Positions 53,381 through 62,581 of a stretch of 64,000 nt of DNA are shown piece after piece. This stretch comes from Paraburkholderia elongata (lineage in GTDB: Bacteria; Pseudomonadota; Gammaproteobacteria; Burkholderiales; Burkholderiaceae): NCBI RefSeq assembly GCF_013177735.1, contig NZ_WOEZ01000044.1, positions 62,001 to 126,000 on the forward strand, in the 5' to 3' direction. The notes beneath the pieces were generated by a model, which had not been told where the DNA came from, did no database searches, and saw only the letters and a list, made by a program, of their open reading frames with translations. Position numbers and translations under genes: made by a program. Numbering within the stretch: position 1 is the stretch's first letter; the number at the start of each line of letters is the position of its first letter.

Positions 53381-54751
53381 ATGGCGACCGTTCAAGGAAG
53401 TCTGTTACTCGTCTATGCATTGATCGCCATCATCGCGCTGGTCGTGTTGATCGCGCGCTTCAAGATGAATCCGTTTATCACGTTGATGATGGTGTCGGTG
53501 GCGTTGGCGCTCGCCGTCGGCATGCCGGCGACGTCGATTCTCAAGTCGTTCGAAACCGGCGTGGGCGGCACGCTCGGCCACATTGCCATCGTGGTCGGCC
53601 TCGGTACGATGCTCGGCAAGATGATGGCCGAGTCGGGCGGTGCGGAACGTATCGCGCGTACGCTGATCGACCTGTTCGGGCCGAAGAACGTGCATTGGGC
53701 GATGATGTGCATCGCGTTCCTCGTCGGCTTGCCGGTGTTTTTTGAAGTCGGTTTCGTGCTGCTGATTCCGATCGCGTTCAACGTCGCTCAGCGGACCGGT
53801 ACGTCGATGATTCGTGTCGGCATTCCGATGGTGGCGGGTTTGTCTGTCGTGCACGGTCTGATTCCGCCACACCCGGCTGCGTTGCTCGCAGTCACTGCGT
53901 ATAACGCGGATATCGGTCATACGATTTTCTACGCGTTGATTGTCGGCATTCCTACTGCGGCCGTTGCTGGTCCGCTGTTCTCCAAGCTGATCGCGCGCTT
54001 TGTCGTGCTCGACGGTTTCAATCCGATGGCGCAGCAATTCATTGAACAGGATGCGCAGCGCTCGCATCAGGAATTGCCGGGCTTCGGCATCACGTTGCTG
54101 ACGGTGCTCTTGCCGGTGCTGTTGATGCTGGTCGGCAGTTGGGCCGATGTGATCGTGCCGGCCAAAACGTCGCTGAATAACGCGCTGCGCCTGATTGGCC
54201 ATCCGGACATGGCTTTGTTGCTGGCCGTGCTGTTGAGCTTCTGCACGTTCGGCAAGTCGCGTGGCTTTAACCGCGAGCAGATCCTCAAGTTCACCAACGA
54301 GTGTCTTGCACCGACTGCGAGTATCACGCTGGTGGTGGGAGCGGGCGCGGGCTTCGGGCGCATTCTGATCGATAGCGGCGCGTCGAAGGCGATCGTCGAT
54401 GTCGCGACGGGCGCGCATGTGCCTCTGTTGATTCTCGCGTGGCTGGTGGCGGCGTTGATTCGCGTGGCAACCGGTTCGGCGACGGTAGCGATGGCGACGG
54501 CGGCCGGCATCATCGCGCCGATCGCTGCAGCGGCGGCGGGCACGGTGGGTGGTGTGCGGCCCGAGTTGCTGGTGCTGGCCACCGGTGCGGGTTCGCTGAT
54601 CCTGTCGCACGTGAACGACGGAGGCTTCTGGCTGGTGAAGGAGTACTTCGGCATGACCGTGCCGCAAACCTTCAAAACGTGGACCGTCTGCGAAACGATT
54701 ATTTCGGTGACGGCGCTGGTGTTGACGTTGGGGCTTTCGATCGTGATTTGA
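53381..54751 (+). CDS. GntP-family permease
   Basis: 456 aa, highly hydrophobic, about 12 membrane helices. Family signatures ESGGAERIARTLIDLFGPKN, HGLIPPHPAALLAVTAYNAD, and LSHVNDGGFWLVKEYFGMTV. Moves gluconate or related hydroxy/amino acids in with protons. AGGAGCACCT precedes the ATG at 53381. Last gene of this group, followed by a terminator. Confidence 0.92.
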   Translation: MATVQGSLLLVYALIAIIALVVLIARFKMNPFITLMMVSVALALAVGMPATSILKSFETGVGGTLGHIAIVVGLGTMLGKMMAESGGAERIARTLIDLFGPKNVHWAMMCIAFLVGLPVFFEVGFVLLIPIAFNVAQRTGTSMIRVGIPMVAGLSVVHGLIPPHPAALLAVTAYNADIGHTIFYALIVGIPTAAVAGPLFSKLIARFVVLDGFNPMAQQFIEQDAQRSHQELPGFGITLLTVLLPVLLMLVGSWADVIVPAKTSLNNALRLIGHPDMALLLAVLLSFCTFGKSRGFNREQILKFTNECLAPTASITLVVGAGAGFGRILIDSGASKAIVDVATGAHVPLLILAWLVAALIRVATGSATVAMATAAGIIAPIAAAAAGTVGGVRPELLVLATGAGSLILSHVNDGGFWLVKEYFGMTVPQTFKTWTVCETIISVTALVLTLGLSIVI

Positions 54752-54765
54752 GCGGGGAGGCTTTG

Positions 54766-54798
54766 TCGCGGCGTGTCTTGAGGACGCGCCGCGATTTT
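54766..54798 (+). terminator. Rho-independent terminator after the GntP gene
   Basis: TCGCGGCGTGTC pairs with GACGCGCCGCGA (one G-T), a 5-nt loop, then TTTT. Confidence 0.8.
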
Positions 54799-54898
54799 GC
54801 ATTGCGCGTCCATTCGCGCGACTATTGCTGCGATCTGCCGGCTATGGAAGGCGCGATAACCTGGGCGCGTAAGTGGGAGAGGGTGGCCTTGACGACGT

Positions 54899-55729
54899 TC
54901 AACGCTGCCGAGAGATGAACGCAGCAATCGCCTCGTTCAACGCATCCGGCGCATCGCGATGCGGCGAGTGCCCACACGCGTCGAGTTTGACCAATTGCGC
55001 ATGCGGCACGTGCTCGCCGATAGCATCGATCTGAGCCATGGTGCCGTAGTTGTCGTCGTGGCCTTGCAGTGCAAGCAGAGGTTGCTTGATGGTGGCCAGT
55101 TCATCGACGATGCGCCATTCCCTGAACGCCGGATTTAACCAGATATCGTTCCAGCCATAGAACGCGGAATCGACGTCGGCATGATAGCGGCTGAGTTTGC
55201 TGCGCAGATCCGTGGTCTCATAGAGCTGCTTGGTCTGCGCGATGCTTTCCACCGAGATATCTTCGACGAATACATGTGGTGCGATTGCGACCGCGCCGGC
55301 CAATTCATCTGGATGCATTGCTGCGTAGAGCAGCGTGATCGAGCCGCCGTCGCTATGGCCGATAACCCACATGCGCTTGCGCTCCTGCATGCCGATATCG
55401 AGTGCGTCGAACAGAGCGGGAAGGATATCGCGCGCTTGTGCTGTCATGAAATCGACCGGCCATTTGACGTCGTGCGCACGCGGTGTGGACAGTCCATAAC
55501 CGGGCCGCGAATAGACGAGGCCACGCATGCCGAGACGTTCGCACAAGGCTTGTGGCCAATCGCGCCACATCGCAATCGATCCGAGTCCTTCATGCAGGAA
55601 TACGGCGATCGGTGCATTGCCCGCCACTTCATTCAGCCAACGATATTCGATGCGCAACTGCCCATGCGATGTCGTGGCGGGCAGTTCCGCGAAGTCGCTA
55701 ACAAAGGCCGTGTTTACGGGGTTCTGCAT
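54899..55729 (-). CDS. Alpha/beta hydrolase of the box cluster
   Basis: 276 aa. Catalytic Ser in the elbow VIGHSDGGS, oxyanion region FLHEGLGSIAMW, and the triad His in LDACGHSPHRD. It ends the minus-strand box operon, 8 bp after the ligase. Homologues of this kind accompany box genes in Burkholderia. Its substrate is unproven; a CoA thioester or lactone intermediate is a reasonable guess. Confidence 0.85.
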   Translation of the reverse strand: MQNPVNTAFVSDFAELPATTSHGQLRIEYRWLNEVAGNAPIAVFLHEGLGSIAMWRDWPQALCERLGMRGLVYSRPGYGLSTPRAHDVKWPVDFMTAQARDILPALFDALDIGMQERKRMWVIGHSDGGSITLLYAAMHPDELAGAVAIAPHVFVEDISVESIAQTKQLYETTDLRSKLSRYHADVDSAFYGWNDIWLNPAFREWRIVDELATIKQPLLALQGHDDNYGTMAQIDAIGEHVPHAQLVKLDACGHSPHRDAPDALNEAIAAFISRQR

Positions 55730-55737
55730 GGCTCACC

Positions 55738-57339
55738 TTATGACTGTTCGCGCAGTTTGAAGCGTTGAATCTTGCCGGTAGCGGTTTTCGGCAAATCGTC
55801 GACGAACAGGATGTCGCGCGGATACTTATGCGGCGCGAGCCGATCCTTGACGAAAGCCTTCAGCTCATCCGCGAGTATCTCAGACGGCGCGAATTCACGC
55901 TTCAACACCACGAACGCGCGGGTCTTGACGAGGCCGCCGTGATCGATGCCAACCACCGCGGCTTCCAGCACCGCTTCGTGCTGCACCAGGACCATTTCCA
56001 CTTCGACGGGCGAGACGTACTGACCGCTCACTTTCAGCATGTCGTCGCTGCGGCCCGCATACACGTAGCAGCCGTTCGTGAGACGGCGATATTTGTCTCC
56101 GCTGCGGATCCACTCGCCGAGGAACGTCGCGCGCGATTTCTCGCGATTGCTCCAGTACATGAGCGCCGCGCTCGGTCCTTTGATATACAGATCACCGACT
56201 TCGTCGTCGGGCACCGCATGACCGGCTTCGTCACGCAGCTCGACTTCATAGCCGCGTACGGGGCGCCCCGTGGTGCCGTATTCGACCTCGCCCGCGCGAT
56301 TCGACAGGAAGATATGCAGCATCTCGGTCGAGCCGATACCGTCAAGAATCTCGCAGCCGAAGTGCGCTGTAAAGCGCTCGCCAATTTCGCGCGGCAGCGC
56401 TTCGCCCGCCGACGTGCATATGCGCATTGCGACGTCGGCGCGTGGTGGCAGGTTGGGCGAGACGAGCATGCCCGCGTAGAGCGTCGGCACGCCGTAGAAA
56501 ATGGTTGGGCGATGCCGCACGAGGCGCGTGAAAATGGCGTCGGCGGTGGGACGCTCGGCCATCAATACGGCCGTGGCGCCCACCGAAAGTGGGAACGTCA
56601 GACCATTACCCAGACCATACGCAAAGAACAATTTGGCCGCCGAGAAAACCACATCGCTTTCGACGATGCCGAGAATCGGCTTCGCGTACAACTCGGCAGT
56701 CCAGTACAGATTCGCGTGTGTGTGGACCGTGCCTTTCGGTTTGCCGGTCGAACCCGACGAATACAGCCAGAACGCGATATCGTCGCAACCGGTCGTGCAT
56801 GCTTTGATAGCCGGTGTGGCCACGTTGATCAGATCGTTGAGTCGCGGCGCGGTTAAAGGCTCGCTTTCGTCGCTTTCGAGTGGCTGCGAGACGATCAACT
56901 GGCATCCGTCGTGTTCGGCAGTATCCATCGCCTGAGTGACATTCGGTAGCAATGCGCCCGAGGCGATCACCGCGCGCGCGTGGCTGTGCGTCAGCATGTA
57001 CACGTAGTCGGCAGCGGTGAGCAGCGTGTTCGCGACGACCGGCACGACGCCCGCATAGAGCGCACCGAGAAAGGCAATCGGCAGTTCCACAGTGTCGTGC
57101 ATCACCAGCAGCACGCGTTCTTCCGGATGAACGCCGAGTGTGCGCAATGCGCTCGCGAAGCGCCGGGCCCGATCTTCGAGTTCGCCGTAAGTGGTGGTGC
57201 CGGTGTCGTCGATATAAGCGGTCTTGGCCGCGCGCGATTCATTCAGTCGAAACAGGTAGGCCGCGAAATTAAATACCGCGGGCGGCGGTTCGACCTTCGC
57301 TGCGGGCTGACTCGCAGCCGGTTCCAGCAGGGCTTCCAT
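55738..57339 (-). CDS. bclA: Benzoate-CoA ligase
   Basis: 533 aa. AMP-forming acyl-CoA synthetase: P-loop YSSGSTGKPKGTVHTHANLY, FYGVPTLYAGML, and the C-terminal catalytic Lys in LPKTATGKIQRFKL. Length and start (FNFAAYLFRLNESRAAKTAY) match benzoate-CoA ligases. It makes benzoyl-CoA from benzoate, CoA and ATP, the substrate of BoxAB. GGAGGAGACAT precedes the ATG. Confidence 0.92.
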   Translation of the reverse strand: MEALLEPAASQPAAKVEPPPAVFNFAAYLFRLNESRAAKTAYIDDTGTTTYGELEDRARRFASALRTLGVHPEERVLLVMHDTVELPIAFLGALYAGVVPVVANTLLTAADYVYMLTHSHARAVIASGALLPNVTQAMDTAEHDGCQLIVSQPLESDESEPLTAPRLNDLINVATPAIKACTTGCDDIAFWLYSSGSTGKPKGTVHTHANLYWTAELYAKPILGIVESDVVFSAAKLFFAYGLGNGLTFPLSVGATAVLMAERPTADAIFTRLVRHRPTIFYGVPTLYAGMLVSPNLPPRADVAMRICTSAGEALPREIGERFTAHFGCEILDGIGSTEMLHIFLSNRAGEVEYGTTGRPVRGYEVELRDEAGHAVPDDEVGDLYIKGPSAALMYWSNREKSRATFLGEWIRSGDKYRRLTNGCYVYAGRSDDMLKVSGQYVSPVEVEMVLVQHEAVLEAAVVGIDHGGLVKTRAFVVLKREFAPSEILADELKAFVKDRLAPHKYPRDILFVDDLPKTATGKIQRFKLREQS

Positions 57340-57412
57340 ATGTCTCCTCCATCGGGTGGGGGCGGTCCGGCGGTTATGTGCTCATGATCCGCTCGATGCT
57401 TGTCTCGTGCCG

Positions 57413-59011
57413 CTACGCTGCGGGCAAATGCGTGGTTTGCGTCAACGCGTCGATTGCAGCGCTCGATGCCTGAACGGCCGAGCGCCTGTGATAGAAACCC
57501 AGGGCACGCAGGCCGCCGAGTTCTTCTCCGCCACCTGCGCGGCCTGGTCCACCATGCAGCGACATCGGCATCACGTTGCCGTGGCCGGTTTGGCTCTGCT
57601 GGACTGAAGGCGAGATCGCGTGAACACGTCCATGCGAATCGGCGAGTTCCAGTGCGAGCTTGCCGAGATGCGCGTCGTCGTTCGAATAGATCGACGCGAC
57701 GAGCGAGCCTTGGCCGCATCGCGCGAGTGCGATTGCGTGCGCTTCGGGAAGGGTGCCGTTTGCTGGAGCGGCGACGCGATACGGCGCCACGGTTGCCACC
57801 GGTCCAAACACTTCGACGTCGTGCAGCAGCGTTGCGCTATCGGGATCGTTGTTCACGAACAGATGCGGCGCAACGCAAGCCGCAATCGTTGTGTCCGCAT
57901 CGATAAGCGGTACGGCCGAGCCGTCGTACGCGAGCACGGCTTCCTCGCGCAACGCGGCGATGCCGGCCAGCACGTTCTCGTACTGCTCGCGGTTCACGAG
58001 CGAACCCATCCGCACGGCCTCGTTGCGCGGATTGCCGACGGTTATTTTCGCGAGCTTGGCTTTGAGTGCATCCAGCACCGCTTCGAGCGATGCTTCCGGC
58101 ACGAATGCGCGCCGGATCGCCGTGCATTTCTGACCGGACTTCACGGTCATTTCCCGCACCACCTCCTTGATGAACAGTTCAAAAGCGGGCGTATCGGGTG
58201 TCGCATCGGCACAGAGAATTGCGCTGTTGAGACTGTCGGCTTCGACATTCAGACGCGCGCCGCGTTCGACGAAAGCCGGATGCGCGCGCAATGTTGCGGC
58301 GGTTTGCGCGGAGCCGGTGAACGACACCACGTCAAATGCCTGAATCTGATCGAGCAGACCCGCAGAACTGCCGCAGATGACGGATAACGCGCCGGGCGGC
58401 AGAATGCCTGAGTCGACCACATCGGCAACCATGCGTTGCGTGAGCCATGCCGTCGCCGTGGCGGGCTTGATGATGACGGGCACGCCGGATAGCAAGGCGG
58501 GCGCTGCTTTCTCCCACAAGCCCCACGACGGGAAATTGAACGCGTTGATGAAGAGCGCGACACCGCGTGTCGGTGTGAGTACGTGCTGCACGCTGAACGA
58601 TTGGTCTTTACTCAACGATGCGACGTTGCCGTCGCGCAGCGCATGCACGTCGCCGAGCGTCGCGCCGAGTTTCGCGTAGTACGACAGCGTGAAGATTCCA
58701 CCGTCGATGTCGACCGCCGAATCATTGCGCGTGGTGCCCGAGTTCGCGGTCGCGATCGCATAGTAGTCGTCGCGCCTCGCTTGTAGCAGTTTGACGATCT
58801 CGGCAAGACGGACGGCGCGTTGCGCATAGGTCAGCGCACGCAAAGCGGTGCCGCCTTCTTCTCGAGCGAAGCCAAATGTCTGGGTGAGATCCAGGCCCTG
58901 GCTCGACACGCGCACGAGCGCTTCACCGGTGACCGGATCGGTCAGCGTCACGCCTTCACCGCCGCCCGCGACCCACTGGCCTGCAACGTAGTTTTTCAAT
59001 AGTTCGGTCAT
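57413..59011 (-). CDS. boxD: 3,4-dehydroadipyl-CoA semialdehyde dehydrogenase
   Basis: 532 aa from MTELLKNYVAGQWVAGGGEG. Aldehyde dehydrogenase fold with NAFNFPSWGLWEKAAPALL, the Cys nucleophile in MTVKSGQKCTAIRRA, and NVEADSLNSAIL around the general-base Glu. It oxidises the semialdehyde left after BoxC ring opening to 3,4-dehydroadipyl-CoA, using NADP. The frame is open far upstream but the preceding DUF4863 gene occupies that sequence. Confidence 0.92.
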   Translation of the reverse strand: MTELLKNYVAGQWVAGGGEGVTLTDPVTGEALVRVSSQGLDLTQTFGFAREEGGTALRALTYAQRAVRLAEIVKLLQARRDDYYAIATANSGTTRNDSAVDIDGGIFTLSYYAKLGATLGDVHALRDGNVASLSKDQSFSVQHVLTPTRGVALFINAFNFPSWGLWEKAAPALLSGVPVIIKPATATAWLTQRMVADVVDSGILPPGALSVICGSSAGLLDQIQAFDVVSFTGSAQTAATLRAHPAFVERGARLNVEADSLNSAILCADATPDTPAFELFIKEVVREMTVKSGQKCTAIRRAFVPEASLEAVLDALKAKLAKITVGNPRNEAVRMGSLVNREQYENVLAGIAALREEAVLAYDGSAVPLIDADTTIAACVAPHLFVNNDPDSATLLHDVEVFGPVATVAPYRVAAPANGTLPEAHAIALARCGQGSLVASIYSNDDAHLGKLALELADSHGRVHAISPSVQQSQTGHGNVMPMSLHGGPGRAGGGEELGGLRALGFYHRRSAVQASSAAIDALTQTTHLPAA

Positions 59012-59019
59012 GGCGAGTC

Positions 59020-59499
59020 TCAGGCGGAAGGTGGGGTAGGGGTGAATTCGATCGCGCCTTGCGGCAGCAGATACAGCACCAGCGCCTGCCCATTCGCGAC
59101 GGTCGGACGATGCGCGCTGCCGGGGCCGTACACACACCAGCCGGCCGGATGACCGTCGAAGGTGGCGCCGTCGGTGAGCGGCATGATCAGATCGATTTCG
59201 CCGTTCGGGTGAACGTGATGCGGACCGGCAATATCCTTCATATCGACTACGTCGACGGAAAAGCCGTGGGTATCCGGCAATGCCTTGAAGATCCGACCAT
59301 AGCGAATGCCGCCGCCTTCGCGGTTGCACAGCCAGCCTTCGGTCACGCCGATGCGGCAGGCATCCGCCAGATCGCGAAAGGTCGCACCATCCGCGGGATA
59401 AGTGTCGTTGAGCCACGCGGCCAGCGTGCCGTCGAGCGGCCGGCCGGCGAGTTGCTCTGTCACGCCCGCAATCAGGCGTTGGAAGTCATGTGGGGACAT
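59020..59499 (-). CDS. DUF4863-family protein of the box cluster
   Basis: 159 aa. Contains a cupin-like stretch with HHVHPNGEIDLIMPL and YGPGSAHRPTVANGQALVLY. The conserved His/Glu residues could bind a metal. It is the first gene of the minus-strand box operon, 8 bp upstream of boxD. Function is unknown; it is a regular companion of box genes. Confidence 0.8.
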   Translation of the reverse strand: MSPHDFQRLIAGVTEQLAGRPLDGTLAAWLNDTYPADGATFRDLADACRIGVTEGWLCNREGGGIRYGRIFKALPDTHGFSVDVVDMKDIAGPHHVHPNGEIDLIMPLTDGATFDGHPAGWCVYGPGSAHRPTVANGQALVLYLLPQGAIEFTPTPPSA

Positions 59500-59610
59500 G
59501 CAAGCCTCCAGATCAGCGCGTGCACCTTAATTCATGCGTGTTGTTGCGCCGTCTCCGTGACGCTGCCGAAAAACCTCGACAGCGTTTGTTATTGGATCAA
59601 TATTTGGCGA

Positions 59611-59649
59611 AAATTAACCGTTCACTATGACCATGTCAAGCACTATAGT
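59611..59649. promoter_or_regulatory. Overlapping divergent promoters for boxR and the boxD operon
   Basis: Minus strand: TTGACA (59639-59634), 17 bp, TAATTT (59616-59611). Plus strand: TTCACT (59621-59626), 17 bp, TATAGT (59644-59649). The two promoters interleave. The boxes CACTAT occur at 59623-59628 and 59641-59646 and could be BoxR half-sites, as one also occurs in the boxC promoter. Confidence 0.6.
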
Positions 59650-59679
59650 ACATGTAACGCAGTCAAGAGGTAGTTAAAC

Positions 59680-60696
59680 ATGAATTCAAATTACTCTTCA
59701 GCGCCGCTGGACGATCCTGCCGATGAGGAGGCAAGCCGCGCGGGTCGGGCCAACCGCGGGGCCGACAGCGGGGCTGACCGCGGAACGGACCGCGGCGGCG
59801 AGCGCGAAGAGCGCGATCCTTTTCTGACGGCAATGGGTGAGCGCGTGCGCCTGCTGCGCGCACGCCGCGGCATGACGCGCAAGACGCTGGCGACCGAAAC
59901 CGGCTTGTCGGAGCGTCATCTGGCGAATCTGGAATCCGGCGTGGGTAATGCGTCGGTGCTCGTGCTGCGGCAGATCGCGGCGACGCTGAACTGCCCGCTG
60001 GCCGAAGTGATCGGTGACGAAACCACCGCTTCCGCCGAATGGCTGCTGATCCGCGAACTGCTGCAAGGGCGCGACCAGGCGGCGTTGCAGCGCGCCCGCG
60101 TGGCGCTTGCCGAGATGTTCGCGCAAGCGCCGCGCGACCCGCATCGCAAGGACCGGATCGCGCTGATCGGCTTGCGCGGGGCCGGCAAGTCGACCTTTGG
60201 GCGGATGCTGGCGCAGGAGCGCAAGGTGCCGTTCGTCGAACTCACGCGCGTGATCGAGCAACTCGCCGGCTGCCCGCCGTCGGAGATTCATTCCCTCTAT
60301 GGTGCAAGCGCGTACCGGCGTTATGAACACCGGGCGCTCGAGGCGGTGATTCAGGAACACGAGCGTGCGGTGATCGCGTCGCCGGGCGGGCTGGTGTCGG
60401 AGTCGGGCACCTTTAACGCGCTGCTGTCGCACTGCTTCACCGTATGGCTGCAAGCCACGCCGGAAGAGCATATGCGCCGCGTCGTCGCGCAAGGCGACCT
60501 GCGGCCGATGTCCGGCAATAAAGAAGCGATGGATGACCTCAAGCGCATCCTGGCGGGGCGTGGCGAACTGTACGGCCGTGCCGACATGATCTTCGATACC
60601 AGCGAAAAAACCTTGGCCGACGCCTACTTGCAGCTGCGTGACCGGCTTGCTGCAAGGCTCGCGGCCGAATCGCCGGACGACGCACGGGTGAGCTGA
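59680..60696 (+). CDS. boxR: BoxR: XRE regulator fused to a shikimate-kinase-like domain
   Basis: 338 aa. Residues about 50-110 are an XRE helix-turn-helix (RARRGMTRKTLATETGLSER, HLANLESGVGNASVL). The C-terminal half is shikimate-kinase-like (ALIGLRGAGKSTFGRMLAQE with its P-loop). It lacks evidence of kinase activity in the family and serves as the benzoyl-CoA sensor. An Arg/Asp/Gly-rich N-terminal arm of about 50 aa is present. It represses the box genes in the absence of benzoyl-CoA. Confidence 0.92.
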   Translation: MNSNYSSAPLDDPADEEASRAGRANRGADSGADRGTDRGGEREERDPFLTAMGERVRLLRARRGMTRKTLATETGLSERHLANLESGVGNASVLVLRQIAATLNCPLAEVIGDETTASAEWLLIRELLQGRDQAALQRARVALAEMFAQAPRDPHRKDRIALIGLRGAGKSTFGRMLAQERKVPFVELTRVIEQLAGCPPSEIHSLYGASAYRRYEHRALEAVIQEHERAVIASPGGLVSESGTFNALLSHCFTVWLQATPEEHMRRVVAQGDLRPMSGNKEAMDDLKRILAGRGELYGRADMIFDTSEKTLADAYLQLRDRLAARLAAESPDDARVS

Positions 60697-60730
60697 CATG
60701 TAGTGCGGTTCCAGGGTTTACTAGAAAACA

Positions 60731-60791
60731 TGCATTAAAGTGCTTTACATGGGGTTGACGATGCACTATTGTTCAAAAAACAAGTTTTGCA
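60731..60791 (+). promoter_or_regulatory. boxC promoter with TGCA boxes
   Basis: TTTACA (60744-60749), 17-bp spacer, TATTGT (60767-60772). TGCA occurs at 60731, 60762 (inside the spacer) and 60788 (near the start), and GCACTAT at 60763-60769. BzdR/BoxR operators described in the literature contain TGCA repeats, so repressor binding here would block the polymerase. Confidence 0.6.
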
Positions 60792-60813
60792 TCGTCCAGT
60801 CAGGAGACGCCCC

Positions 60814-62484
60814 ATGTCCGCAGCAGAAACCGCAATCGCGCCAGTCGACTACCGCACCGATCCCTCGCAGTACAAGCATTGGAAGCTGAGTTTCAACGGT
60901 CCCGTCGCGACCCTCGGCATCGACATCGCCGAGGACGGCGGCATCCGTGACGGCTACAAGCTGAAGCTGAATTCATACGACCTCGGCGTCGATATCGAAC
61001 TGCACGACGCGATACAGCGCATCCGCTTCGAGCATCCCGAAGTCAAAACGGTGGTGCTGACGAGCCTGAAGGACCGCGTGTTCTGCTCGGGCGCGAACAT
61101 CTTCATGCTGGGTCTGTCCACGCATGCGTGGAAGGTCAACTTCTGCAAGTTCACCAACGAAACGCGCAACGGTCTCGAAGACTCGTCGCGTCATTCAGGT
61201 CTGAAGTTTCTCGCTGCCGTGAACGGTGCGTGTGCCGGTGGCGGTTATGAACTCGCGCTTGCTTGCGACGAAATCTATCTGGTGGATGACCGCTCGTCGT
61301 CGGTGTCGCTGCCGGAGGTGCCACTGCTGGGCGTGCTGCCGGGCACGGGCGGCCTGACGCGCGTCACCGATAAACGCAAGGTGCGTCACGATCGCGCGGA
61401 CATCTTCTGTACGGTGGTTGAAGGCATTCGCGGTGAACGGGCGAAAGCATGGCGTCTCGTGGATGAAGTCGTGAAGCCGAATCAGTTCGACCAAACGATC
61501 CAGGCACGCGCGCTCGAACTCGCCGAACAAAGCGATCGTCCGTCGGACGCGCAAGGCGTGGTGCTCACGCGGATCGGACGCACCGACCGCGAAGACGGCC
61601 TGACTTATAAAACGCTCGACATTACGATCGATCGTGCGAAGCGCATCGCAACCTTCACCGCGAAAGCTCCACAAGCCGGAGAACCCACCGATATCGACGC
61701 GATCGTTGCCGCCGGCACGAGCTGGTGGCCGCTGCAGTTCGCCCGCGAACTCGACGACGCGATCCTGTCGATGCGCACCAACGAGCTCGAGATCGGCACC
61801 TGGGTCTTCAAGACCGAAGGCGATGCCCGTAACCTGCTCGCCATCGACGCTACGCTGTTGCAGCACAAGGACCACTGGTTCGTGCGCGAGACCATCGGCA
61901 TGTTGCGCCGCACGCTGGCGCGTATCGACGTGTCGTCGCGTTCGCTGTTCGCGCTGATCGAACCGGGCTCGTGCTTTGCAGGCACTTTCGCGGAACTCGC
62001 GTTCGCGGCCGACCGCAGCTATATGGCGGCACTGCCGAGCAACGAAGACGAAGAACCGGCGATTACGCTGTCGGAAGTCAACTTCGGTCTCTATCCGATG
62101 GTCACGCATCAATCGCGCCTCGCTCGCCGCTTCTATGAAGAAGTCGAACCGCTCGACGCGGTGCGTTCGAAGATCGGCCAGGCGATCAAGCCTGTTGAAG
62201 CCGAGCGTCTTGGCCTCGTGACTGCGTCGCCCGACGATATCGATTGGGCCGACGAAATCCGCATCGCGCTCGAAGAACGCGCGGCGATGTCGCCGGATGC
62301 ATTGACCGGTCTGGAAGCGAATCTGCGCTTCAACGGCCCGGAAACGATGGAGACGCGTATTTTCGGGCGTCTCACCGTATGGCAGAACTGGATCTTCAAC
62401 CGGCCGAACGCAGTGGGCGAGAAGGGCGCGCTCAAGGTGTACGGCAAGGGCAGCAAGGCGCAATTCGACGTCTCGCGCGTTTGA
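60814..62484 (+). CDS. boxC: Benzoyl-CoA-dihydrodiol lyase
   Basis: 556 aa. Two crotonase-like halves; the first has RVFCSGANIFMLGLSTHAWK and NGACAGGGYELALACDEIYL with PEVPLLGVLPGTGG, the oxyanion-hole pattern. It opens the epoxide/dihydrodiol form of benzoyl-CoA hydrolytically, yielding 3,4-dehydroadipyl-CoA semialdehyde and formate. CAGGAGACG precedes the ATG. Confidence 0.95.
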   Translation: MSAAETAIAPVDYRTDPSQYKHWKLSFNGPVATLGIDIAEDGGIRDGYKLKLNSYDLGVDIELHDAIQRIRFEHPEVKTVVLTSLKDRVFCSGANIFMLGLSTHAWKVNFCKFTNETRNGLEDSSRHSGLKFLAAVNGACAGGGYELALACDEIYLVDDRSSSVSLPEVPLLGVLPGTGGLTRVTDKRKVRHDRADIFCTVVEGIRGERAKAWRLVDEVVKPNQFDQTIQARALELAEQSDRPSDAQGVVLTRIGRTDREDGLTYKTLDITIDRAKRIATFTAKAPQAGEPTDIDAIVAAGTSWWPLQFARELDDAILSMRTNELEIGTWVFKTEGDARNLLAIDATLLQHKDHWFVRETIGMLRRTLARIDVSSRSLFALIEPGSCFAGTFAELAFAADRSYMAALPSNEDEEPAITLSEVNFGLYPMVTHQSRLARRFYEEVEPLDAVRSKIGQAIKPVEAERLGLVTASPDDIDWADEIRIALEERAAMSPDALTGLEANLRFNGPETMETRIFGRLTVWQNWIFNRPNAVGEKGALKVYGKGSKAQFDVSRV

Positions 62485-62581
62485 TTCTTTTCGACGCGAC
62501 GCAATGTAACTGAACGCAGCGCCACCTGCCTGATACGCGCCTCTCATCCGCAAGCTCTGTATTCCGACCAAGGAACCGACC

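Noticed and set aside
57413..59416. 667-residue version of BoxD
   Set aside because: The extra N-terminus is the opposite reading of DUF4863 coding sequence. The family start is the ATG at 59011.
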